From an uncultured Alphaproteobacteria bacterium (GTDB lineage Bacteria; Pseudomonadota; Alphaproteobacteria; Micropepsales; Micropepsaceae): a stretch of 54,651 nt of DNA. The position numbers and the translations under genes were made by a program. Location: assembly GCA_903897605.1 (NCBI GenBank), contig CAIUCH010000005.1:1-54651 (forward strand). The letters are read 5' to 3'. Below the pieces are notes generated by a model. The model did not search any database. It had not been told where the DNA came from and worked only from the letters and a program-made list of their open reading frames with translations. Each line of letters starts with the position of its first letter. Positions within the stretch are counted from its first letter, which is position 1. Below, in pieces: positions 7,547 through 14,953 of the stretch.

Positions 7547-8083
7547 GTGACGGACTGGTCCGACTGCATTGTCGCCATCGCCAAGACGCGTGACCGGCAG
7601 CGTTTCGCCGGCCTGTTTCTGCATTTCGGGCCGCGGCTGAAAAGTTTTTTCCTGCGGTTGGGCGTCACTCCGGGCGTCGCGGAGGATTTGATGCAGGAGA
7701 CCATGTTGCTGGTCTGGCGCAAGGCCGAACGGTTCGATCCAACCCGCGCGGGGGCCTCGACCTGGATCTTCACGGTGGCGCGCAATTTGCGCATTGATCT
7801 CAAGCGCCGCGAACGCGATCCCAATCTTCTGGCGGAATTGTATGACGGCGCCGCCGAGCCCACACCCAGCGATCACATGCTGACGGCGGAACGCGATGTC
7901 AGGGTCCGCCAAGCCTTGGCCGCGCTTTCTCCCGAACAGCTGGAAGTGATCCGGCTGTCCTTTTACGAAGACCGGCCGCATGGCGAGATCGCAAGCATTC
8001 TCGACATTCCCCTGGGAACGGTGAAGTCGCGTGTGCGCCTGGCAATGGCGCGCCTTCGCGCCCTGGTCGAGGATCGCCAATGA
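7547..8083 (+). CDS. rpoE: ECF sigma factor, RpoE/ECF11 type paired with ChrR
   Basis: This roughly 178-residue group IV sigma factor has region 2 (FAGLFLHFGPRLKSFFLRLG, then AEDLMQETMLLVWRKAERFDP and STWIFTVARNLRIDLKRR) and region 4 (ALSPEQLEVIRLSFYEDRPHGEIASILDIPLGTVKSRVRLAMARLR). With the adjacent ChrR it forms the sigma/anti-sigma pair that answers singlet oxygen in Rhodobacter. I start it at GTG 7547, because GGAGG lies 11 bases upstream and relatives begin just before the IAxTRDxxxFAxLF segment. The alternative is ATG 7436, which would be leaderless and add 37 residues; its spacing from the promoter exactly copies that at 4503. The stop overlaps the chrR start. Confidence 0.87.
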   Translation: MTDWSDCIVAIAKTRDRQRFAGLFLHFGPRLKSFFLRLGVTPGVAEDLMQETMLLVWRKAERFDPTRAGASTWIFTVARNLRIDLKRRERDPNLLAELYDGAAEPTPSDHMLTAERDVRVRQALAALSPEQLEVIRLSFYEDRPHGEIASILDIPLGTVKSRVRLAMARLRALVEDRQ

Positions 8084-8727
8084 CCCAGCATCATCCCTCG
8101 CCGGACATTTTGGCCGAATATGCGGGCGGCGCCTTGCATGCCGGCGCCATGCTGGTGATTGCCTGCCATATCGATGGTTGCGCCGTCTGCCGCAGCGAAG
8201 TGGCGCTATGGGAAAATACCGCCGGCGCCTTGCTGGAAGACGCCGCGCCGGCACCGCTTTCGGATGACGCCCTGGCGCGGGTGCTGGCCCGGCTGGATAC
8301 AGCGGAGCCCGAGCCGGTGCGTCACGCGGTCCCCGATTTCCTTGAGCGATTCGCGCTTCCCGCACCCTTGAAATCCCAGAAAATCGGACGCCGCCGCCAG
8401 GTGACGCCAAATATCTGGTTCGCGCCGCTGGACATGCCGTCCCAAGGTTCGACGCGCACCTATCTGGTTTATGCCGGCCGCAACACCGTTCTGGCGGAGC
8501 ATAGTCATGCGGGGCGTGAATTCACCCAGGTGCTGAAGGGCGCTTTTGTCGACGGTACCGGCCGCTACGATGAGGCCGACTTTGCCTGCACCGACGACGC
8601 CATCACCCATACCCCGGCGGTGACTCGGGAATCGGAATGTCTATGCCTGATCAGCACCGACAAACCTATGCGCCTGACGGGATTTCCCGCCCGGATCATA
8701 CAGGCCGTGACCGGTACGCTTTACTGA
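8080..8727 (+). CDS. chrR: ChrR-type zinc anti-sigma factor with C-terminal cupin domain
   Basis: The 215-residue protein has an N-terminal zinc anti-sigma domain with the motif His30-x3-Cys34-x2-Cys37 (HIDGCAVC) and an upstream His4/His5. The C-terminal cupin has ligands His141, His143, Glu147 (EHSHAGREF) and His177. These cupin positions coincide with those I recall for R. sphaeroides ChrR, so full metal binding is expected in both domains. ChrR holds RpoE inactive and releases it on singlet oxygen or related stress; the cupin domain is needed for the response. It is translationally coupled to the sigma gene through an ATGA overlap, which supports fixed stoichiometry. Confidence 0.93.
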   Translation: MTQHHPSPDILAEYAGGALHAGAMLVIACHIDGCAVCRSEVALWENTAGALLEDAAPAPLSDDALARVLARLDTAEPEPVRHAVPDFLERFALPAPLKSQKIGRRRQVTPNIWFAPLDMPSQGSTRTYLVYAGRNTVLAEHSHAGREFTQVLKGAFVDGTGRYDEADFACTDDAITHTPAVTRESECLCLISTDKPMRLTGFPARIIQAVTGTLY

Positions 8728-8737
8728 GGAGGCCGTC

Positions 8738-9136
8738 ATGTCGAGCATCGCCCTTCGTTATGTCGCCGTGCTGCTGGTCCTGGCGGTGGGCGATTTCCTC
8801 TGGCTGAGCTTTTTCGCCCGCGTGATGTTTCGTCCCGTGTTGGGCGATATTCTGCTCGACGATCCGCGCTGGAGCGCGGCGATCCTTTTCTACTTGATCT
8901 ATGCCTTGGGCGTGATCGTGTTTCCGCTGGAGCTGGGCTTGCGACATGGCGCGCTGGTCCCCGCGCTGCTGTATGGCGCGCTGTTCGGTTTTTTGGCCTA
9001 CATGACCTACGACCTCACCAACCTCGCCACCATCAAGGCCTGGACGGTGCCGCTGGCGTTGATCGACATGGGTTGGGGGGCGCTTCTCACCGCGGCAGCG
9101 ACTGCAATGGGCTATGTCATCACCCAGCGTTTCTGA
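8738..9136 (+). CDS. DUF2177 family membrane protein
   Basis: This 132-residue protein has four predicted membrane helices and the DUF2177 pattern: GDFLWLSFFARVMFRPVLGDIL at the first loop, then LRHGALVPALLYGALFGFLAYMTYDLTNLATIKAW and a last helix with IDMGWGALL. The function is unknown. The family is regularly found with ChrR/RpoE lipid-modification clusters, which suggests a membrane enzyme or partner in that response. It starts ten bases after chrR with GAGGAGG-like spacing (ctgaggaggccgtcATG), so it is the third gene of the sigma operon. Confidence 0.88.
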   Translation: MSSIALRYVAVLLVLAVGDFLWLSFFARVMFRPVLGDILLDDPRWSAAILFYLIYALGVIVFPLELGLRHGALVPALLYGALFGFLAYMTYDLTNLATIKAWTVPLALIDMGWGALLTAAATAMGYVITQRF

Positions 9137-9332
9137 TCGCCGCTTTGCCGCCCGCTGGCCCAATATCGGACGATTGTCTTTGCCGGTCTGATACACGCCC
9201 TCAGGAATCGCCGGCATTGATCGCCTTTTTGTGCCGCGATGGTTCAGGAATGCGCGCCTAGCGCCGGTACATTTCGTGAATCCCCCGGCACAAGGCGGCT
9301 AAAGCCCGCACCAAGGTCGGGGAAGTTTCACG

Positions 9333-9548
9333 ATGTCACCCAGAACCGCATTTTTCGCTAACCCCAGTCATGACCGAGCGGGCGATGGCATGTGGGGCCT
9401 GATGCGCGAATTCATCCGCATCGATGCCGCCGCCTTGTCCGAATTGCAGGCGCGAACCGTGCGCGGCGAACAGAGCCGTCCGGCGCGATTGGAAATTCCA
9501 CAGCTGCCGGCGCCGTATCGGTGTCTGCCCGAACCTTCCTTGGATTGA
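9333..9548 (+). CDS. hypothetical protein, 71 residues
   Basis: A short soluble reading frame is preceded by GGGGA ten bases before its ATG. The protein is Arg- and Pro-rich, has no membrane segment or signal peptide, and contains WGLMREFIRIDAAALSELQAR, which could form an amphipathic helix. I do not recognise a family. It is separated from DUF2177 by about 195 bases that hold no other gene, and it converges with the cupin gene at 9584. Its base composition is like that of its neighbours. It may be a small regulatory or structural protein, or a non-functional frame. Confidence 0.45.
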   Translation: MSPRTAFFANPSHDRAGDGMWGLMREFIRIDAAALSELQARTVRGEQSRPARLEIPQLPAPYRCLPEPSLD

Positions 9549-9583
9549 GTCAGGCCCTGGACTTATACGGCGTCGTCAAGCCG

Positions 9584-10297
9584 CTATTTCAATTCGGCCA
9601 CGCCCACCAGGATGGTTCCTTCACTGGACTGGATGGTGCGGGTATGACCGCCGGGCAGGAACACGACCTGACCGTTCGCCACCGGCAGGCTACTCGCCGG
9701 TTCGTCGGTGGTGGTGATGGACAAGACGCCCGCATCCATCGGTATCAGGAACATGTCATGGCTCTGGAAGAAGGGCTTGCCGGCGCCGCCGGGCTTGAAG
9801 GTCGCGTCCCACAGAATGACGCGGGGGTTGTCCGCCGTCTTCTTGGCGCCGTCGGCCGCGAAACCGTCGGGCGCGGTGCCGCTGTTTTTATAATCGTGCG
9901 GCGCCGCATCCTTGAGCTCGATCAGAATGGAGTTGCGCTGCGGATGGCCGATCACGCCTTCCTCCATATGGGTGAGGCCCTTGGGCAGCATGTAGATGTT
10001 GCCGCGATGGATCGGATTGATGTGTTCGACGCCGTCCGGCGTGGTGACTTTCAAACTGGTCTCGATCAGTTCGATGCCCAGAAAATCGCTGGCATGGCGA
10101 TGCAATCCGGTGGACATGCCGGGCGGGTAGATCACGTCCCACACGCGGCCCCGGTCATTGTCCAGAATTGGCGTCGCGCCTGGGCGCGGCAAGGCCGACA
10201 CCAGCGTGTATTTACCGACCATCTCGGCCTGCGCCTGCGACACCATCAGTGCCGCCGCCGCCGCCGCCAGAACTGCATAAAGTTTGCGATTACCCAT
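9584..10297 (-). CDS. exported double-cupin protein
   Basis: This 237-residue protein has a Sec signal peptide (cleavage near SQAQA) and two cupin barrels. The first contains YPPGMSTGLHRHASDFLGIELIE with metal-binding His residues, and the second shows the weaker PxGxHTR pattern near the C-terminus (FLPGGHTRTIQSSEGTILVGVAEL). The mature protein should be periplasmic. No substrate is evident; exported cupins of this kind include sugar- or phenolic-binding and dioxygenase-like proteins. GGAGGG precedes the start. It is divergent from the MlaC-like gene across about 140 bases and stands alone. Confidence 0.8.
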   Translation of the reverse strand: MGNRKLYAVLAAAAAALMVSQAQAEMVGKYTLVSALPRPGATPILDNDRGRVWDVIYPPGMSTGLHRHASDFLGIELIETSLKVTTPDGVEHINPIHRGNIYMLPKGLTHMEEGVIGHPQRNSILIELKDAAPHDYKNSGTAPDGFAADGAKKTADNPRVILWDATFKPGGAGKPFFQSHDMFLIPMDAGVLSITTTDEPASSLPVANGQVVFLPGGHTRTIQSSEGTILVGVAELK

Positions 10298-10436
10298 TTG
10301 CCAACCCTCCGATTTGCCGTGCTTGCCCAGTTTCCAAGCTTAACAGGAAGCAATCATTTGCGCTGCCTTATTTATGACGCCCCGCATCGCTAAAGCCGTG
10401 TCTGGGGTCGTTTCTCAGCTTTGAAGGTGGTGCGGC

Positions 10437-11078
10437 ATGGCATTTCCGGTTTCCAAATTCCTTGTCTCGAATTTCTCCCGGCGAACGATCCTGGCGATGG
10501 CGATGATATTGCCGCTGGCATCCGGCGCGATGGCGGCCACGCCGGCGGAAGACTTCATTTCCGCCAATATCCAAAAGGGCCTTGGCGTCCTCAACGATCC
10601 GCAATTGTCCGCTTCGGCCCGCAGCGACCAGTTCGAGCAATTGCTTTTGGGCCTCACCAACATGAAGCGCATCGCGGTCTTCACCTTGGGCCAGTATGCC
10701 CAGACCGCGCCGCGGTCCGATCAGGATGAATTCGCCGCGGCGTTCCAGGACTATTCCGTCGCCGTCTATCATTCCTATCTTGGCCGCTATGCCGGCCAGA
10801 CTTTGAAAGTCACCAGTTCGACCCAGCGCGCGCCCGACGACTTCATCGTCACCACCGTGATGGTGGATCCGGGCGATCACAGCGGGCAGAAGCCGCTGGA
10901 AGTGGATTTCCGGGTCCGCACCGACAGTGGCAAGCCGGAACTGATTGATTTCAGCGTGCTGGGGATCTGGCTGGCCTTGTCACAGCGCGATCAGTTCGGC
11001 GCCTTCCTGGCGCAGAACCATGGCGATGTGAATGCCTTGACGGCGCATCTGCGCACCGTGGCCGCCAGCTATCACTGA
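10437..11078 (+). CDS. MlaC/Ttg2D-family phospholipid-binding periplasmic protein
   Basis: The 213-residue protein starts with a signal peptide containing RR (SRRTILAMAMILPLASGAMAA). It carries the MlaC fold: DFISANIQKGLGVLND, then DQFEQLLLGLTNMKRIAVFTLG, DEFAAAFQDYSVAVYHSYLGRYAGQTLKV and a final VDFRV.TDSGKPELIDFSVLGIWLALSQRDQFGAFL. MlaC proteins shuttle phospholipid or other lipids across the periplasm between MlaA and the MlaFEDB transporter. No other Mla gene is nearby, so this is an orphan copy whose partner is encoded elsewhere. Its end overlaps the oppositely directed glutaredoxin gene by seven bases. Confidence 0.87.
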   Translation: MAFPVSKFLVSNFSRRTILAMAMILPLASGAMAATPAEDFISANIQKGLGVLNDPQLSASARSDQFEQLLLGLTNMKRIAVFTLGQYAQTAPRSDQDEFAAAFQDYSVAVYHSYLGRYAGQTLKVTSSTQRAPDDFIVTTVMVDPGDHSGQKPLEVDFRVRTDSGKPELIDFSVLGIWLALSQRDQFGAFLAQNHGDVNALTAHLRTVAASYH

Positions 11079-11803
11079 GCCAGCATCCACAGGGCCATCG
11101 CCATCATCATCAGATTCTCGGTCAGCGAGACGAAGCCCAGCGGCACATTGGTGTCGCCGCCGACACAGGCGCATTTGAGTTCGCGCTTGTCGATATAAAC
11201 CGCCTTGAACACCGACACCGCGCCGATGGTGCCGATGACCAGCGCCACCGGCACCGAGATGAATTTCAAAGTGTGGGTAATCATCAGGATGCCCGCCAGC
11301 GCTTCGGCGAAGGGATAGATGGTGGCATAAGGCACCCAGCGGCGCGCCAGCAGGTCGTAGCCCAGGAACATGCTGGAGAATTTCTCGATGTCGCGCAGCT
11401 TCAGGATCGCCAGCACGCACATGCTGAAGGCGATGAACCATTCCGCCGCCCTGATGGTGAAAGGATTGGCGAAGGCGGCCTGGCTTGTGGCCAGCGCCAT
11501 CAACGCGGTGACGGCAAAGACCGCGATCACCGGCTTGTAGGTCAGCGCCTTGGGGTCGGGCACGGCTTTGCCCAGGAAACGCCGAAGATCGTCATAGCCG
11601 CCGATCCGCGTCCCATCGATGAAGATCTGCGGCGTGGTCTTCACATCCCACTCGGCCTTGAAGGCGTCCGTCTCCGCCCGCGTCTTGAGCCAATGGTCGT
11701 CGACCTTGTAGCCTTCGCGCTCCAGCAGGGCCTTGGCCTTGAGGCCGAAGGGACACAAATGCTTGTCCATCACCATGCGGTAAAGCTCGGCCTGGGCTGG
11801 CAT
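11072..11803 (-). CDS. glutaredoxin-MauE/DoxX fusion membrane protein
   Basis: The 243-residue protein fuses an N-terminal glutaredoxin domain (residues 1-80) to a four-helix MauE/DoxX-like membrane domain (about 95-243). The glutaredoxin domain has HLCPFGLKAKALLEREGY, a monothiol-type CPFG site, and the cis-Pro TTPQIFIDGTRIGG. The membrane domain ends with a cytosolic or periplasmic loop containing KCACVGGDTNVPLGF and a last helix. Such fusions are probably membrane thiol-redox carriers. The start at 11803 has AAGGAGA upstream. Expression is probably controlled by the divergent MerR protein through the operator at 11851. Coding potential further upstream on this strand is antisense to merR and not real. 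Confidence 0.85.
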   Translation of the reverse strand: MPAQAELYRMVMDKHLCPFGLKAKALLEREGYKVDDHWLKTRAETDAFKAEWDVKTTPQIFIDGTRIGGYDDLRRFLGKAVPDPKALTYKPVIAVFAVTALMALATSQAAFANPFTIRAAEWFIAFSMCVLAILKLRDIEKFSSMFLGYDLLARRWVPYATIYPFAEALAGILMITHTLKFISVPVALVIGTIGAVSVFKAVYIDKRELKCACVGGDTNVPLGFVSLTENLMMMAMALWMLAQ

Positions 11804-11840
11804 CGGGAATCTCCTTCTTGTCACGGGAGGTGACCCGTTC

Positions 11841-11872
11841 CATATAGCTCCCGTACCATGGTACGGAGTCAA
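11841..11872 (-). promoter_or_regulatory. mer-type promoter and operator for the glutaredoxin-MauE gene
   Basis: On the minus strand TTGACT (11872-11867) and TATATG (11846-11841) are separated by 20 bases, a stretched spacer typical of MerR-family activated promoters. Within the spacer lies a perfect 16-base palindrome, CCGTAC-CATG-GTACGG (11851-11866). Its half-sites and four-base gap are the same as in the mercury-resistance operator (CCGTAC-N4-GTACGG). The regulator encoded divergently at 11876 is the obvious ligand. Confidence 0.8.
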
Positions 11873-11875
11873 ACA

Positions 11876-12256
11876 ATGGCTGGGCTTACGATCGGCAAAC
11901 TGGCGCGGGCCGGCGGGGTGGGGGTGGAGACCATCCGCTACTATCAGCGGCGCGGTCTTTTGGAGACGCCAAGGCGGGGCGACGGCATCCGGCGCTATGG
12001 CGAGGGGGATATCCGGCGGCTCCGTTTCGTCCGGTCGGCCCAGGCGGCCGGCTTCACCCTGGAGCAGGTGGCCGAGTTGCTGGCCCTGGATGCGACCGAG
12101 GACCGGGACCGGGCCCGCGCCCTGGCGCGGGAGCGGATTGTCGCGCTGGACGCCAAAATCGCCGAACTGGAGACTGCCCGCGATGCGCTGAAACGCCTGG
12201 CGCGGGATTGTGCGTCTTCGACCGGACCGTGTCCGATTATTGCGGCTTTCGGATGA
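11876..12256 (+). CDS. MerR-family transcriptional regulator
   Basis: This 126-residue regulator has the MerR winged helix (LTIGKLARAGGVGVETIRYYQRRGLLETPRR, then IRRLRFVRSAQAAGFTLEQVAELLAL), a dimerisation coiled coil and a C-terminal metal loop DCASSTGPCPII. Compared with mercury-sensing MerR it keeps two cysteines in the C-terminal loop (C117 and C126 equivalents). The region where C82 is expected (DATEDRDRARALA) has no cysteine. The inducer may therefore not be Hg(II). The ATG at 11876 is chosen; an ATG at 11858 lies inside the operator palindrome. It is divergent from the glutaredoxin-MauE gene it probably controls. Confidence 0.88.
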   Translation: MAGLTIGKLARAGGVGVETIRYYQRRGLLETPRRGDGIRRYGEGDIRRLRFVRSAQAAGFTLEQVAELLALDATEDRDRARALARERIVALDAKIAELETARDALKRLARDCASSTGPCPIIAAFG

Positions 12257-12341
12257 GGCTTGCGGCTGGACTGGCAAAGAGCCGACTCATGCTGTAGTGG
12301 CCGGGGACCGCCGCCGCCGCTTTTGGGACGACCGAGGATTC

Positions 12342-12986
12342 ATGCAGCGATTTTTCCAGGTTTTGATGCCGCGCGAGGAGAAATTCTTCGTCCTGTTCGA
12401 CCGTCACGCCGCCACCCTGGTGTCCGGCGCCACCGCCTTGCGCGACCTGCTGGAAGGCGGCGCGGTGGTCCCCGAAGCCTGCCGCCGCATCATCGCGCAT
12501 GAAACCGATGCCGACACGATTGCGCGCGAAGTGCTGATCACGGTCCGGCGCTCCTTCATCACGCCCTTCGACCGGGGCGACATCAAGGACCTGATCGGAT
12601 TGCTGGACGATTCCATCGACCAGATGCAGAAGACCGCCAAGGCGATCACTCTGTTCGAAGTCTCCAGCTTCGAGCCGCATATGCGCGAGATGGCCGACAT
12701 CATCCTGCGTTGCGCCGTGCTGACGGTGGAGGCGGTGAGCCTGCTCGGCGACATGCGGCAGAAATCCAGCCGCATCAACGCCATCGCCGAAGAGATCACC
12801 AAGCTGGAAGAGCAGGCGGACGAGCTCAACGATGCCGGGATCAAGGCGCTGTTCCTCAAGCATCGCGACGGCAATGCCATGGCCTTCATCGTCGGCAACG
12901 AGATCTATGACCATCTGGAAAAGGTGGTGGACCGTTTCGAGGATGTCGCCAACCGCATCAGCGGCATCGTGATCGAGCAGGTCTAG
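12342..12986 (+). CDS. DUF47 (PhoU-like) phosphate-transport accessory protein
   Basis: This 214-residue all-helical protein belongs to the PhoU-like DUF47 family. It shows the FDRHAATLVSGATALRDLLEGG opening, the ITVRRSFITPFDRGDIKDLIGLLDDSIDQMQKTAKAI metal-binding segment, and EIYDHLEKVVDRFEDVANRISGIVIE at the end. DUF47 proteins are cytosolic partners that modulate low-affinity Pit phosphate transporters. The Pit gene follows two bases after its stop, as is usual. The start is the ATG at 12342, after GAGGAT; no conserved sequence lies upstream. Confidence 0.92.
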   Translation: MQRFFQVLMPREEKFFVLFDRHAATLVSGATALRDLLEGGAVVPEACRRIIAHETDADTIAREVLITVRRSFITPFDRGDIKDLIGLLDDSIDQMQKTAKAITLFEVSSFEPHMREMADIILRCAVLTVEAVSLLGDMRQKSSRINAIAEEITKLEEQADELNDAGIKALFLKHRDGNAMAFIVGNEIYDHLEKVVDRFEDVANRISGIVIEQV

Positions 12987-12988
12987 GC

Positions 12989-13984
12989 GTGAGCCTTCTG
13001 ATCATCTTCCTGATCGGCGTCGCGCTGATCTTCGATTTTCTCAATGGGCTGCATGACGCGGCCAATTCCATCGCCACCATCGTCTCGACCCGCGTGCTGG
13101 CGCCGCGCTATGCGGTGGCCTGGGCCGCCTTCTTCAATTTTATCGCCTTCCTGGTGTTCGGGCTGCATGTGGCGGCCACCATCGGCACCGGCATCGTCGC
13201 CTCGGGCGTCATCAACGACCAGGTGGTGTTCGCCGCCCTGATGGGCGCCATCATCTGGAACATCGTCACCTGGATGGCGGGCATTCCGTCTTCATCGAGC
13301 CATGCCCTGATCGGCGGCCTGGTCGGCGCGGGCATCTGCGCCGGTGGCCTGAACGCCGTGGTCTGGGCCGGCCTCGGCAAGACGGTGGCCGCCATCGTGC
13401 TGTCGCCCGCCAGCGGTTTTGTGCTGGCGTTGCTGCTGGTGCTGTTCGTTTCCTGGGCCTTCCTGAAAGTCACGCCCTTCAAGGCCGATCACATTTTCCG
13501 CCGGGTGCAGTTCATTTCCGCTTCGGCTTATTCGCTGGGCCATGGCGGCAACGATGCGCAGAAGACCATGGGCATCATCGCGGCATTGCTGTTCGCGCAT
13601 GGTCTTTCGGGCGATCATTTCAACGTTCCCTTCTGGGTGGTGCTGGCCTGCCAGGCGGCGATGGCGCTGGGAACCCTGTTCGGCGGCTGGCGGATCGTGC
13701 GTACAATGGGTTCGCGAATCACCCACCTCACGCCCATGCAGGGCGTCTGCGCGGAGACCGCCGGATCGATGACTCTGTTCGCCGCCACTTGGCTCGGTAT
13801 TCCGGTTTCGACCACCCACACTATCACGGGCGCGATCGTCGGCGTCGGCACGGCGCGGCGCGTGTCTGCCGTGCGCTGGAATGTGGCCAAGGACATCGTC
13901 GTTGCCTGGCTGGTGACGATGCCGGCGGCGGGACTGCTGGGCGCGGGCTTCTATCTGATCGCCAATGCCGCGGGCTTGAAATGA
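12989..13984 (+). CDS. inorganic phosphate transporter, PiT family
   Basis: This 331-residue inner-membrane protein carries both PiT signatures: the N-terminal NGLHDAANSIATIVSTR and the C-terminal GGNDAQKTMGIIAALL, plus GIPVSTTHTITGAIVG. About ten membrane helices are visible. It should take up metal-phosphate complexes using the proton gradient. The start codon is GTG at 12989, two bases after the DUF47 stop. Its own stop overlaps the NUDIX gene start (ATGA). The three genes form one operon. Confidence 0.94.
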   Translation: MSLLIIFLIGVALIFDFLNGLHDAANSIATIVSTRVLAPRYAVAWAAFFNFIAFLVFGLHVAATIGTGIVASGVINDQVVFAALMGAIIWNIVTWMAGIPSSSSHALIGGLVGAGICAGGLNAVVWAGLGKTVAAIVLSPASGFVLALLLVLFVSWAFLKVTPFKADHIFRRVQFISASAYSLGHGGNDAQKTMGIIAALLFAHGLSGDHFNVPFWVVLACQAAMALGTLFGGWRIVRTMGSRITHLTPMQGVCAETAGSMTLFAATWLGIPVSTTHTITGAIVGVGTARRVSAVRWNVAKDIVVAWLVTMPAAGLLGAGFYLIANAAGLK

Positions 13985-14430
13985 CGGACCGGCTGACCGG
14001 TCTGGCCCCGATGCGTGGCAGCCGCGTTCAAGTCGCGGCCTTGTGTTGGCGCACCGCGCCGGTCTTGGAAATTCTTCTGGTCACCTCCTTGCGCACACGG
14101 CGCTGGATCCTGCCCAAGGGCTGGCCGCAGGACGGACTGAGTTTGGCGCAATCCGCCGCCAGCGAAGCGCTGGAAGAAGCCGGGGTGATGGGCGAGATCG
14201 CCGCCGAACCGGTTGGCCGCTATCATTATCTGAAGGAAAAGAGCGGCAGCGCGCTTCCTTGCGCCGTGGAAGTCTTTCCCCTGTTCGTGACCGGGCAACG
14301 TCCGTCCTGGGCCGAGCAAGGCGCGCGGCAGGTCCTGTGGTTGCCGGCGGAGCGCGCGGCGGCCAAGGTCGCCGAGACGGGCCTGCGCCGCATCCTTGTG
14401 GGTTTCAGCCGGGCCCGCAAAGCGGCCTGA
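13981..14430 (+). CDS. NUDIX hydrolase (DIPP-like)
   Basis: The 149-residue protein has WILPKGWPQDGLSLAQSAASEALEEAGV, the NUDIX box of a DIPP-like alphaproteobacterial subgroup. The metal-binding E-x2-EE-x-G-V core is intact, while the first Glu and the Arg of the full consensus are replaced. Relatives hydrolyse dinucleoside or inositol polyphosphates. It is translationally coupled to the Pit gene by an ATGA overlap, which suggests a role in phosphate or polyphosphate balance; the substrate is inferred only from that context. Cytosolic, no signal peptide. Confidence 0.85.
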   Translation: MTDRLTGLAPMRGSRVQVAALCWRTAPVLEILLVTSLRTRRWILPKGWPQDGLSLAQSAASEALEEAGVMGEIAAEPVGRYHYLKEKSGSALPCAVEVFPLFVTGQRPSWAEQGARQVLWLPAERAAAKVAETGLRRILVGFSRARKAA

Positions 14431-14484
14431 TTGGGCGAAAGCCCGAAGACATGGGATAGTGCCTCCGACAAATCGGGGGACCAC

Positions 14485-14892
14485 ATGTCCAGGATCGTTA
14501 TCTTGCTTTGTTCGCTGATGCTGGCTTGTGGCGCCGCCCAGGCACAGCAATCCAACAACAATTCCACCAGCGGCTTCAATCTTCCCATTCCCAACATCCC
14601 CGGCAAGAGCATCACCGCCCTGGTGGTGAATTATCCGCCGGGCGGGGGCACCCCGCCGCATCATCATGCGCCGTCCGCTTTCATCACCGGTTATGTGCTG
14701 GAAGGTGCGGTGCGCAGCCAGGTCGATGACGGTCCCGTGACGGTCTATCATGTCGGCGAGTATTTCACCGAGAATCCCGGCGCCCATCACCGGGTCAGCG
14801 AGAATGCCAGCAAGACCGAACCGGCCAAGCTGCTGGCGATCTTTGTGGTGAACACGAATGAAGCGCCGCTGACCACCCTGGACAAGAAATAG
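14485..14892 (+). CDS. small exported cupin
   Basis: This 135-residue protein has a signal peptide (ends near GAAQA) and a single cupin domain with VNYPPGGGTPPHHHAPSAFITGYVLEGAVRSQV (His-rich metal motif) and the second motif ending NPGAHHRVSENAS. It should be a periplasmic metal-binding cupin. The start at 14485 has GGGGGA eight bases upstream; an upstream in-frame codon would add residues before the signal peptide. Neighbouring genes give no clear substrate. It converges with the TIM-barrel gene at 14954. Confidence 0.82.
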   Translation: MSRIVILLCSLMLACGAAQAQQSNNNSTSGFNLPIPNIPGKSITALVVNYPPGGGTPPHHHAPSAFITGYVLEGAVRSQVDDGPVTVYHVGEYFTENPGAHHRVSENASKTEPAKLLAIFVVNTNEAPLTTLDKK

Positions 14893-14953
14893 AAGCGCAG
14901 ATCCGCGCCGCGCCTTTTGTCAGTGCCGGACATATTCGATCACGGCGATAGGT

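Noticed and set aside
9137..9332. Possible small RNA or gene after DUF2177
   Set aside because: I see only a weak hairpin (GCCGG/CCGGC near 9265-9290) and no promoter pair; not enough to call a feature.
11804..12277. N-terminal extension of the glutaredoxin-MauE frame to 401 residues
   Set aside because: The extension is antisense to merR and crosses the operator; the start at 11803 has AAGGAGA and the domain begins there.
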